From Planctomycetota bacterium (lineage in GTDB: Bacteria; Planctomycetota; Phycisphaerae; WQYP01), in contig JAJXZA010000238.1 of NCBI GenBank assembly GCA_021780285.1, positions 1 through 10,742 of the forward strand: 10,742 nucleotides of DNA, read 5' to 3'. The notes under the pieces are model-generated. The model had not been told where the DNA came from. It did not search any database and was given only the letters and a program-made list of their open reading frames with translations. Positions 1 through 5,969 of the stretch are shown piece after piece (position 1 is the first letter of the stretch; each line of letters starts with the position of its first letter). A program made the position numbers and the translations under genes.

Positions 1-1001
1 AGCAGCGTAAGCCCGTTGGACGCGGCGAGAATCGCCCGGATTTCTTCTTCGGTAATTGTTTGGCCGTCTATTGTTACATTTACTGAAAAATCAAGCAAAG
101 CGTCGGACGTGATCTGAGTTTGAAAGTTGCTCCCGATGCGTACGTTCACCACCGGGCGAGGCGGTTTACTGGTACGCCACCAGTTCGGAACTCGTACAAC
201 CAGGCCGCTGTCTTCAAAAATGGGGATGTCCTTAAGGAAGCGATAGGCCTTGTCGGGCTGCCATGCCACCGGATGATAAATATCGCCTGATTGCACAAGC
301 TCTCGCACCAGAGAGCTGCGTTGAGCGGCCTGCTCGATGGGAGTAAGAAGGGCAAGAAGCTGCTGTTTTTGGCGGGCGTCGGCGTATTGTTTGAGCGCTT
401 CGCTCAGGGGTAGATGCCGGAGGGTGGCTCGGTCGGTAACGTGTGTAATATAGGTGGCTAAGAAGGCAAAGGGGTTTTGGGTGTCGCGCTTGTTTTCAGC
501 GAGGTGAAAGGTGACGCGACCAACCAACCGCCAGAGCGGGCCTAAATTTTTGAGATACGCTGTCACTCCGCCGGGGCATGAGCCGATTTGTGCGCGTACA
601 AAAGCATCCAGCTGCCGCCAGCAGCGTTCAAGGACGTCCGCATTGAGATACTCAAGACCTTGCATGGGCGGAGCCTGCATGCAACGAAAGGCGAGTTCTT
701 CATGCGATGGCGGCTCAACGGGGTCGTGACCTTGCGACGCGGCCTCATCGGGGCGGTGGCAAAGTCGTGTGAGATAGTCTTTGGTCAATGCTCGGAAATA
801 CTCAAGAGATGGCGGCAACGGTGTTTGCAGTTCGCCGGCGGCAAGGTGCAGCAGCCCGGCAGCCTGCCCCTCGGCAAATGCCTTGGTGATGCGATCATTA
901 ACTGCCGGCGCGGACGAAATGGCATCGTCGCTTGGAGCATTGGTAAGCAAAAGCGAGCCATCGGGCGTTATGTTTAAGGCTAAAGTCATGGAGGCGTTCA
1001 T
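1..1001 (-). CDS. SNF2-family DEAD/DEAH-box helicase, N-terminal part (cut by window edge)
   Basis: An open frame runs leftward from ATG at 1001 to the window edge (last whole codon 3-5), 333 residues without a stop. It resembles the N-terminal half of large bacterial SNF2/HepA-like ATPases of about 1000 residues. Recognisable stretches are TPLPPSLEYFRALTKDYLT, then APPMQGLEYL, LWRLVGRVTFHLAENKRD, PFAFLATYITHVTD, and finally a bacterial SNF2-associated domain (DUF3670/PF12419 type). That domain contains AYRFLKDIPIFEDSGLVVRV-PNWW and, near the edge, DALLDFSVNVTIDGQTITEEE followed by IRAILAA. The ATPase motifs would lie off the window. Such proteins are thought to be nucleic-acid translocases that remodel protein-nucleic acid complexes; the substrate is unknown. 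No Shine-Dalgarno sequence is visible before 1001, and a second in-frame ATG lies at 989, so the start is uncertain by four codons. It stands apart from the genes to its right by about 1.27 kb, so it probably has its own promoter. Confidence 0.9.
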   Translation of the reverse strand, partial: MNASMTLALNITPDGSLLLTNAPSDDAISSAPAVNDRITKAFAEGQAAGLLHLAAGELQTPLPPSLEYFRALTKDYLTRLCHRPDEAASQGHDPVEPPSHEELAFRCMQAPPMQGLEYLNADVLERCWRQLDAFVRAQIGSCPGGVTAYLKNLGPLWRLVGRVTFHLAENKRDTQNPFAFLATYITHVTDRATLRHLPLSEALKQYADARQKQQLLALLTPIEQAAQRSSLVRELVQSGDIYHPVAWQPDKAYRFLKDIPIFEDSGLVVRVPNWWRTSKPPRPVVNVRIGSNFQTQITSDALLDFSVNVTIDGQTITEEEIRAILAASNGLTL

Positions 1002-1089
1002 ACTCAAATAGTGGGCGGGCGTCAACGGCGCCCCTGTGCCGCGCGGGGTTAGCCAATGCGAGCGACTTAGCCTATGCATTGTAAGTCTG

Positions 1090-1099
1090 TAACATGTTA
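1090..1099. promoter_or_regulatory. 10-bp perfect palindrome, possible operator upstream of the helicase gene
   Basis: TAACATGTTA is a perfect palindrome inside an AT-rich patch (1085-1112), about 90 bases upstream of the helicase start on the minus strand. Symmetric sites of this size in AT-rich upstream DNA are often bound by dimeric regulators. The motif is short enough to occur by chance, so this is only a candidate. Confidence 0.2.
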
Positions 1100-1113
1100 T
1101 GTTTTTATAAGAA

Positions 1114-1380
1114 ATGCGCGATCAAGCGAGTCAATTCCCCGTCGCTGCTGATGATTTGGCGACAGGTTGCGGAGGCTGTTGTTGTAAAAGTGGTAAATAT
1201 TTATTGCGTGCCGGTTGGGGGAGGCGTATATTGCGGTCGTCGAAATATGATAATAGCTTGGTTGCGGTTGATGAAAAATTGATGCGACAAACAAAGCGGG
1301 CGTTGAGCCGCGCGGCGGCGATGGCATTTCCGGGGGCGCGGATGTCCTCATCCGCATCGGTAACGCACGACGGGGGTTAA
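1114..1380 (+). CDS. Possible small Cys-rich protein (88 aa), doubtful
   Basis: This is an open plus-strand frame from ATG to TAA with balanced amino-acid content. It has a notable Cys cluster early on, TGCGGCCCKSGKYLL, and a basic, amphipathic-looking middle part (KLMRQTKRALSRAAAM). I do not recognise the family. Against it: no Shine-Dalgarno sequence precedes the ATG (ATAAGAA-ATG), another 112-codon frame is open on the opposite strand, a strong hairpin lies inside it (1338-1355), and the C-terminal residues look non-protein-like. If real, the CGGCCC cluster could bind metal or be redox active, but that is speculation. Confidence 0.2.
   Translation: MRDQASQFPVAADDLATGCGGCCCKSGKYLLRAGWGRRILRSSKYDNSLVAVDEKLMRQTKRALSRAAAMAFPGARMSSSASVTHDGG
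1338..1355. repeat. Perfect 7-bp hairpin
   Basis: GCGGATG (1338-1344) and CATCCGC (1349-1355) are exact inverse complements with a four-base loop. There is no T-tract on either side, so it does not look like an intrinsic terminator. It is the first of a group of inverted repeats extending to about 1440. Confidence 0.55.
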
Positions 1381-1386
1381 CCGCAT

Positions 1387-1437
1387 CCCGAAAGGCGGCT
1401 CCTGCCCCAGCGGGGTTTCGGCATCCATGCCTCAAGG
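1387..1437. repeat. Two adjacent hairpins in the intergenic region
   Basis: The first hairpin has an outer arm CCGAAA near 1388 and its partner TTTCGG near 1417, closing around an inner CCCC-AGC-GGGG stem with unpaired bases on the 5' side. Directly after it, CATC-CA-TGCC-TCAA-GGCA-GATG forms a bulged stem with a TCAA loop. A run of six T follows at about 1454-1459, but it is separated from the second stem by about ten bases, so it is not a textbook terminator. The arrangement suggests a folded plus-strand RNA. Confidence 0.35.
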
Positions 1438-1541
1438 CAGATGTACGCAGAGGTTTTTTACGGGGCGCTGCGCGGCGGTGGTGGGCGTTTGGATTTAAAA
1501 TTTTAGATTTGAAAATGGATCGCTGGGTCGTGTCCGGCGGC

Positions 1542-1583
1542 TACGCCTGGGGTTTGGGAGCGGCCACCGGGGTGGCCGGCGTA
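1542..1583. repeat. Nested two-arm inverted repeat
   Basis: The outer arms TACGCC (1542-1547) and GGCGTA (1578-1583) are exact complements. They enclose an inner hairpin of GGCCAC (1562-1567) and GTGGCC (1572-1577). On the 3' side the two stems abut directly, so they could stack coaxially in RNA; on the 5' side 14 bases separate them. No U-tract follows. The nesting is less likely by chance than a single hairpin. Confidence 0.45.
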
Positions 1584-1795
1584 TGGGGCGGGGCAGCTGC
1601 GCCGAGAACAGGTGAATTTGGAGCAGGTGAACAGGCGAACGCGGCAGTTTCGCTTAGAAAATGGATTGATAAAGTAATACGTAGACCGTTGTTGTGGGGT
1701 TATGCGAGGCTATGGGGTTAAAACGATGGGGTGTTATTGCCACTGAGGCGACGCATGCCAAAACAAATCCAGACCGGACTATATTTGTATTAACA

Positions 1796-1855
1796 CTTAT
1801 CGTACCGATGAGCCGCGGTTGCCGCGGGCTGCGGCCAGGGCCGAAGCGGCAGCCC
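1796..1855. repeat. Three consecutive hairpins
   Basis: CTTATCG-TAC-CGATGAG (1796-1812; seven pairs including one G-U on the plus strand) is followed at once by CCGCGG-TTG-CCGCGG (1813-1827). Next come GGGCTGC (1826-1832) and GCAGCCC (1849-1855), which enclose a GGCC/GGCC pair. A smaller one, GTTTC-AACGC-GAAAC, lies at 1911-1925. The second and third stems share two bases, so they might compete. The wobble pair favours plus-strand RNA for the first stem. No known RNA family is recognised. Confidence 0.45.
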
Positions 1856-2266
1856 GTGACGATGTGGCGAATGATGTTGGCTGCCACCAGAATTCGGACT
1901 ACTGGGAGGAGTTTCAACGCGAAACGCCGAAGCGGCTTTCGGGCACCCGGCTGGCGGTGACGGCGCGAAGCGTGCTGATGGCGGTTGCCGACCGAAGCGA
2001 GGCCAGTCGAGTGCGAACCTGCGTCGCCTGCCCAACTTCGGGGATTTGAATATGTAATGCGGGCACGGTTGCAATAAAAGTCCAAGATGTCCCAAGCCCA
2101 TCCGGCCATGCTTACGCTGCTCTGACACGCACTGGATTTTATGGCAATACACGCAATCAGTGCAGTACGGGCTGTTAACCCGCGTCCTCCGGAAGCGTTG
2201 GCATCGCTCAACAAGTTATTGGAAATGGTGGGCGCGACCCGCGGTCGTGGTGTTATGGGGTGATGT

Positions 2267-2767
2267 TCAGCGGTAGTTGTTGAATTGGATAGGAATTGCC
2301 GGCGGATGGCTGCGCAGGTGGGCGATGACGGCCTGGAGGTCGTCTTTTTTGCTGCCGCTGATGCGAAGCGCTTCGCCTTGAATGCTTGCGTTGACTTTAA
2401 GGCCAAGGTCTTTGATTTGCTTTTGAAGGGCCTTGGCGGTTTCGCGGTCTATGCCGCTCTTGAGCTTTACCTTTTGCCGCACGGTGTTGTGGGTGGCCTG
2501 CTCAAGCTTTTGGCGGTCGAGGCAGCGCGGGTCTACGCCGCGCTTGGTCATTTTTGAAACGAGCACCTGCAGCACGGCTTCCAGTTGCGGCTCGCCGTCG
2601 GCGGTAAGCACAAGCTCTTTTTCTTTTTTGTTAAGGTCGCTGACGCCGGCGGTTGTGCCGCGGAAATCAAAGCGGGTGGAAATCTCTTTTTGGGCCTGCA
2701 CGACCGCATTATCGAGTTCCTGCAGGTTAACTTCGTTTACGATGTCGAATGACGAATCAGAAGGCAT
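2267..2767 (-). CDS. yajQ: YajQ-family nucleotide-binding protein
   Basis: The protein has 166 residues, close to the usual 160-165 of the family. It begins MPSDSSFDIVNEVNLQEL and continues with AQKEISTRFDFRGT, the hallmark YajQ opening. The C-terminal half contains KLKSGIDRETAKALQKQIKD, followed by LGLKVNASIQGEALRISGSK and a final strand-helix unit, as expected for the two ferredoxin-like domains. Family members bind RNA or nucleotides, and some bind cyclic di-GMP and act with a transcription factor; the role here cannot be told from the sequence. The ATG at 2767 is chosen because it matches the family start and has GGAG seven bases upstream; an open extension to 2809 has no such support. 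It lies 62 bases after the small membrane protein gene, with a strong hairpin between them. Confidence 0.95.
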   Translation of the reverse strand: MPSDSSFDIVNEVNLQELDNAVVQAQKEISTRFDFRGTTAGVSDLNKKEKELVLTADGEPQLEAVLQVLVSKMTKRGVDPRCLDRQKLEQATHNTVRQKVKLKSGIDRETAKALQKQIKDLGLKVNASIQGEALRISGSKKDDLQAVIAHLRSHPPAIPIQFNNYR

Positions 2768-2800
2768 GGTGTAACTCCAAAGCAAAGGTTGTTCCGGTGT

Positions 2801-2822
2801 GCCGCGCAACCTCGTGCGCGGC
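2801..2822. repeat. 8-bp GC hairpin in the yajQ leader
   Basis: GCCGCGCA (2801-2808) and TGCGCGGC (2815-2822) pair perfectly around a six-base loop. It sits between the stop of the small membrane protein gene (2830) and the yajQ ATG (2767), 33 bases before the latter. No T-tract follows on the minus strand, so it is either a U-less terminator, an RNA-stabilising element or a leader structure of yajQ. Confidence 0.5.
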
Positions 2823-2829
2823 GGCTATG

Positions 2830-3108
2830 CTACCAGCCGGCGGAAGGCGGGCGGCGGTTTTCGGCGGGTTTTCGTGAAAAACGAACCACAATAGGGCCAA
2901 GCAGGGCGGCAATCACAAATATCCAGATAACCGCCACAAGAACATTTTGCGCCCAGGCCGCATGGTGCGGCACAGAAAGCTCGCGCCATTGCTGCCATGC
3001 CGCGGCTCCGGCGGGCTGCGAAGAGGCAGCGGTTGCGGGTGCGGCAGCCCAAGTTGCCGGACTTGCAGCCGGGGCGTTTATCGCGGGCGTCAGGTTGAGG
3101 TGCTGCAT
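2830..3108 (-). CDS. Small single-span membrane protein, unknown function
   Basis: The protein has 92 residues and belongs to no family I recognise. The first 50 residues are rich in Ala and Pro. A hydrophobic helix spans about residues 55-77 (NVLVAVIWIFVIAALLGPIV), followed by a basic tail (RFSRKPAENRR). The positive-inside rule puts the C-terminus in the cytoplasm and the Ala/Pro-rich part outside. Tryptophans (W20, W38, W41, W52) sit before the helix. I prefer ATG at 3108, with a weak GGA upstream, over a TTG at 3126. It sits 99 bases after hisG and 62 before yajQ, in the same direction, so it may be co-transcribed with either. The conservative call is a hypothetical membrane protein. Confidence 0.6.
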   Translation of the reverse strand: MQHLNLTPAINAPAASPATWAAAPATAASSQPAGAAAWQQWRELSVPHHAAWAQNVLVAVIWIFVIAALLGPIVVRFSRKPAENRRPPSAGW

Positions 3109-3207
3109 GGCAGTTCCAGCAAACAATGGCTTTGATCCTGAAACATTCTGACCGTAAAGGGCGGGTTTTGCCAGCCTACAGGGCCAGGGTATATGCGCCG
3201 GGGCGGC

Positions 3208-4092
3208 TTAAGCAATGACCTTATTAAGGGGGTAGCTGATAAGCCCGGTCGCACCGGCGCGTTTAAGTTGCGGCACGAGTTCCCGCTCAAGCTTTTCTTC
3301 GACGATGACCTCAACGGCGATCCACTGGCCGTCGGCCAGGGGTGAAATAGTGGGAGACTTTTCGGCGGGAAGTATTTTAAGAATGGCGTCGAGCTTTTCG
3401 CGGGGGGCATTAAGCTTGAGGCCGACTTTTTCGCGTGCGTTGATGGCTCCCTGCAGGAGCAGGGCGATGTTTTCGATTTTTTCGCGTTTAACCGGGCTGG
3501 CCCAAGCCTCTTTGTTGGCAATAAAGCGGGTGGTGCTTACCAGCAGCGTATCAATAATGCGGAGGTTATTGGCTTTGATGCTCGAGCCGGTTTCGGTGAT
3601 GTCAACAATCGCATCAAGCAGTCGGGCTTTGACCTCGGTGGCTCCCCAACTGAACTCAACCTTGATGGGAATGTTTCTGGAGGCGAAATACTCGCGGGTA
3701 ACGTTGACCAATTCGGTGGCTATGACGCCATCGCGCAATTCTTCAGGTTTGGTGATGGATGATTCCTGCGGCACGGCCAAAACCCAGCGGGCGGGGCGGC
3801 TGGTGGCCTTGCTGTAAACCAGTTCCGCGACTTCCTGCACCTGGGAGTTGTTTTCACGGATCCAGTCGGAACCGGTGAGGCCGACGTCAATGACATTTTC
3901 TTCAACATAGCGCGACATTTCCTGAGCGCGAAACATGACCACTTCAATGGCGGGGTCGTCTATGGAAGGAAAATAGCTTCGCTCGCTTACATTGATTCGC
4001 CAGCCGGCTTTGGCAAAGAGGTCTATGGTGGAATCTTGTAAAGAGCCTTTGGGAATGCCAAGGCGAAGCACATCGGTTTTAGGTTTAAGCAT
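3208..4092 (-). CDS. hisG: ATP phosphoribosyltransferase, long form
   Basis: HisG catalyses the first step of histidine synthesis, condensing ATP with PRPP to phosphoribosyl-ATP, in the cytoplasm. The protein has 294 residues. The N-terminal LRLGIPKGSLQDSTIDLFAKAGW, GLTGSDWI at 71-78, RWVLAVP near 102-108, FSWGATEVKARLLDAIVD near 147-164 and ITETGSSIKANNLRIIDT at 165-182 (phosphate-binding loop region) are all typical. Residues from about 223 to 293 form the C-terminal regulatory domain of the long, hexameric, histidine-inhibited type (DGQWIAVEVIVEEKLERELV, then GLISYP). No HisZ is therefore expected. The ATG at 4092 is preferred because AGGAG lies nine bases before it; the frame is open to a TTG at 4119 without such support. 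No other his gene is seen in the window. Confidence 0.96.
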   Translation of the reverse strand: MLKPKTDVLRLGIPKGSLQDSTIDLFAKAGWRINVSERSYFPSIDDPAIEVVMFRAQEMSRYVEENVIDVGLTGSDWIRENNSQVQEVAELVYSKATSRPARWVLAVPQESSITKPEELRDGVIATELVNVTREYFASRNIPIKVEFSWGATEVKARLLDAIVDITETGSSIKANNLRIIDTLLVSTTRFIANKEAWASPVKREKIENIALLLQGAINAREKVGLKLNAPREKLDAILKILPAEKSPTISPLADGQWIAVEVIVEEKLERELVPQLKRAGATGLISYPLNKVIA

Positions 4093-4195
4093 AAATAAAG
4101 ACTCCTGTTTTCGATTCAATGGTTGCGGCGCGGCAAGTCGTCGCCAAAACTAAAAAATGTTATCCGCCGGGTGACGGCCTGATGCCTACGCGCGA

Positions 4196-5104
4196 TCAGG
4201 TGTGTTTACCAGCTTTGCCGCCCTTGGCGGCCTTGTTGGCCTTGTTGGCCTTGTTGCTCTTACCGCCCGAGCCAAGGTTTCCGGTGGGCTTGGAGGCCTT
4301 GGTTGGCGCAGGGGCGTTTTTGGCGGCAGGGCGTTTGGCCTCGGCCGGTGCGGGTGTATTTGGCTTGCCTTTGGGGGCCTTTTCGTCGTGTTTTTCGGGA
4401 GCGGCGGCTGCGGGGGCGTGAGGCTCGCTTGCCGCGGCGCCTTCGACGGGAGGCGCCAGCATGGGCGAGGGAATTTTGGCGACGGCGGGCCAGACCTTGG
4501 GCGACCAGTCGTCAAGCTCGCGGCGTGCGCCGCGGTAAAACGCGAGCATGTCAGAAGCCTTGATGAGTTTTTCCAGGGCTTGCTGTGCGTCGGTGGGCGA
4601 AAACTCCTCGGGAATGCCGCCTTTGTTTTTCAGCCAGAGCGTGAGTTTCATGTCTACGGGCGCGGCGGGAACGTCGTAACATTCGAGCGCGACAACGGCT
4701 TCAACGTAGGGGTTGATGCCCGCAAGGGTTTTAAGGTAGTTGCGCACGTCACCTTTTTTCATGCCTTTGAGGCTTTCAAGGCTCATGTGGTGCTCGCGAT
4801 CAAACACGGCCTGAAGCGTGCGATGCAAAGCCGAGCAGCGTGAATCGGCAAAGGGGTAGCGAACGCCGAGAATGGCCGAAAGCTCGATGGCGGGAGTCAC
4901 GCGCAATTCGTTGTAGTCCACCATGGAGTGGAGAAGGCGTTCTTCGGCGGCCTGGGCACGGGCTGAATCGGCATCGTACTCCAAAAAGGCCCGCACGAGC
5001 CGCACCAAAGGGTCTACCTTGGCGGCATGGCGGCTGGGGGCATTTTTGATGAGTCGCGCGGCGAGTTTTTTAAGTCCATCCATGTTCTGCTTGGTTTTGC
5101 TCAT
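4196..5104 (-). CDS. HhH-GPD (endonuclease III fold)-like protein with basic tail
   Basis: The protein has 302 residues. Residues about 60-195 match the endonuclease III fold. A helix similar to FELLIAVLLS is AIELSAILG (72-80). The helix-hairpin-helix and catalytic strip runs from L127 (LAGINPYVEAVV) to D151 (VPAAPVDMKLTLWL) with exactly the spacing of LPGVGRK...VDTH in endonuclease III. D151 aligns with the catalytic Asp, while Y133 stands where the lyase Lys would be. SPTDAQQALEKLIKASDMLA with FYRGARREL (169-197) corresponds to the next helices. The four FeS-cluster Cys are absent. Residues about 215-302 form an Ala/Pro/Lys-rich tail with NKANKANKAAK repeats, like histone H1, probably binding DNA non-specifically. 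Prediction: a monofunctional base-excision glycosylase or a non-catalytic DNA-binding relative. GAGG precedes the ATG closely. It lies 81 bases after rbfA. Confidence 0.7.
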   Translation of the reverse strand: MSKTKQNMDGLKKLAARLIKNAPSRHAAKVDPLVRLVRAFLEYDADSARAQAAEERLLHSMVDYNELRVTPAIELSAILGVRYPFADSRCSALHRTLQAVFDREHHMSLESLKGMKKGDVRNYLKTLAGINPYVEAVVALECYDVPAAPVDMKLTLWLKNKGGIPEEFSPTDAQQALEKLIKASDMLAFYRGARRELDDWSPKVWPAVAKIPSPMLAPPVEGAAASEPHAPAAAAPEKHDEKAPKGKPNTPAPAEAKRPAAKNAPAPTKASKPTGNLGSGGKSNKANKANKAAKGGKAGKHT

Positions 5105-5185
5105 AAAGCCTCAAAGTATGGGTGAAGGTATCGGGTTTGTTTTCATATCAGCCACGATTGTAATACAGACGGGGCAAACCGGCGA

Positions 5186-5563
5186 TCAACCGCTTGGCGG
5201 CGGGCTGACCTTGGGAGCCGGGGTTTCAGCCGCTGTTTGGTCTATAATCCGCAGTATCTCGGCCTGCTTTTTAAGGGATTGGTCCAGCTCAAAGCTGAGT
5301 TTGGGGGCAAACTTCATGGCTACGCCATCGGCAACGCGCCGCTGGATGATGCTGCCCGCGGACTTAAGGCCGGCCATGGCCGTACCCGGGGGGCCATCGC
5401 CGAGGATGCTGATATAAACGCGGGCCTCGCGCAGGTCGGGGCTGGCCTTAACGCGCGTAACGGTGGCAAGGCCGCGCACGCGCGGATCGTCCACATCGCG
5501 CAGGAGCGCTTCGCTTACCAGCCGGTGGATGCGTGATTCAAGCTTTTGCTGTCGAACGCTCAT
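5186..5563 (-). CDS. rbfA: 30S ribosome-binding factor A
   Basis: RbfA is a cold-shock-linked assembly factor that binds immature 30S subunits and helps mature the 5' end of 16S rRNA. The protein has 125 residues, the usual size, with a single KH-like domain. Typical segments are RQQKLESRIHRLVSEALLRD at the start, DDPRVRGLATVTRVKASPDL with REARVYISILGD in the middle, and KFAPKLSFELDQSLKKQAEI-LRIID near the end. A short Pro-rich tail follows. ATG at 5563 fits the family start; no Shine-Dalgarno sequence is evident, so translation may depend on coupling to the gene 49 bases upstream. Its position after infB and DUF503 is the common order in many bacteria. Confidence 0.95.
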   Translation of the reverse strand: MSVRQQKLESRIHRLVSEALLRDVDDPRVRGLATVTRVKASPDLREARVYISILGDGPPGTAMAGLKSAGSIIQRRVADGVAMKFAPKLSFELDQSLKKQAEILRIIDQTAAETPAPKVSPPPSG

Positions 5564-5596
5564 GGTTAGTGTTTATCCGATGGCAAACAATGCCGC

Positions 5597-5612
5597 CCGG
5601 CCGCCCGGCCGG
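5597..5612. repeat. GC-only hairpin between DUF503 and rbfA
   Basis: CCGGCC-GCCC-GGCCGG is a perfect six-pair stem with a four-base loop, made of G and C only. It begins on the base next to the DUF503 stop codon (5613-5615). No U-tract follows on the minus strand, so full termination is unlikely. It could slow polymerase or protect the mRNA end. Confidence 0.4.
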
Positions 5613-5897
5613 TCAGCCGATGATCTCAATTTGAAAGTCGAGCAATTCCATCCGTCGCTCGGCTTTAAGCTCTTCGACAAGTTTGGCCAGTGCGCTTTCG
5701 AGAAAACGCCTGTCGTTGGCGACCATGGCGATGCCGAACATGGCATGCTGGGGTTGCTCAAGGTATTCGACTTCGGCGATGGAAACGTTGTGACGTTTGC
5801 GCCAGCGGTCTTTGAGCGATTTAAGCACACCATGTTTCTCCCGGAGGTTCAGCGCGTCTCCGATGCGCAGCGACACTTGCAGAATGCCGATCTTCAT
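5613..5897 (-). CDS. DUF503 (YlxP-like) family protein
   Basis: The protein has 94 residues and matches DUF503 along its whole length: MKIGILQVSLRIGDALNLRE, then KHGVLKSLKDRWRKRHNVSI, AEVEYLEQPQHAMFGIAMVA, NDRRFLESALAKLVEEL and a final LLDFQIEIIG. The fold is a small alpha-beta (ferredoxin-like) unit. The biochemical function is not established; the gene repeatedly sits between infB and rbfA (ylxP in Bacillus), which suggests a role in translation or ribosome assembly. The ATG at 5897 matches the family start; the frame is open upstream to 5963, close to the infB stop, but that extension is not family-like. No clear ribosome binding site is visible. Confidence 0.9.
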   Translation of the reverse strand: MKIGILQVSLRIGDALNLREKHGVLKSLKDRWRKRHNVSIAEVEYLEQPQHAMFGIAMVANDRRFLESALAKLVEELKAERRMELLDFQIEIIG

Positions 5898-5969
5898 GAG
5901 GTTGTGCGTGGCGCCTTTATGGCGGTGGCTTGTTAGAGCCGCCGCATTTATGGGCGAAACCACGGCATA

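Larger units (their letters stand above)
1002..2266. other. Gene-poor 1.27-kb stretch with clustered hairpins
   Basis: This lies downstream of yajQ and upstream of the helicase on the minus strand. No frame on either strand gives a recognisable protein. The part around 1085-1290 is visibly AT-richer than its surroundings. Strong inverted repeats occur at 1338-1355, 1387-1437, 1542-1583 and 1796-1855, with a smaller one at 1911-1925; they are listed separately. I looked for tRNA, RNase P, tmRNA and SRP RNA hallmarks and saw none. The stretch may hold one or more small RNAs, the helicase promoter, or the decayed remains of a gene. Confidence 0.6.

Noticed and set aside
1204..1232. TTGCGT / 17 bases / TATATT promoter-like pair on the plus strand
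   Set aside because: The -35 is a poor match and no confirmed gene lies downstream; kept only as support in a finding.
1315..1360. Hammerhead-like GATGA...GAAA spacing on the minus strand
   Set aside because: The core bases CUGAUGA and the flanking stems are not satisfied; the GATGA is part of a simple hairpin.
1608..1639. Three copies of a nine-base unit like ACAGGTGAA
   Set aside because: Imperfect, short and unevenly spaced; likely chance.
1509..1721. Gly/Ala/Trp-rich 70-codon plus-strand frame
   Set aside because: Composition follows the GC hairpins at 1542-1583; no ribosome site or homology is seen.
1694..2049. Plus-strand frames that could be two halves of a frameshifted gene
   Set aside because: The first 35 residues look protein-like, but neither half resembles a known family and the region is better explained by strong inverted repeats.
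1654..2406. Long minus-strand open frame (250 codons) overlapping the end of yajQ
   Set aside because: Its first part lies inside yajQ in another frame, it has no family resemblance, and its Ser/Arg/Asn-rich composition looks like chance in GC-rich DNA.
4144..4198. Terminator after the HhH-GPD gene (T-run at 4151-4156 on the minus strand)
   Set aside because: The stem next to the T-run has only four pairs with about eight bases between; a CCTGAT/ATCAGG pair lies further away. Not good enough to call.
4202..4843. 213-codon plus-strand frame rich in Gly and Leu
   Set aside because: It is the complement of the Ala/Lys-rich tail and HhH region of the minus-strand gene.
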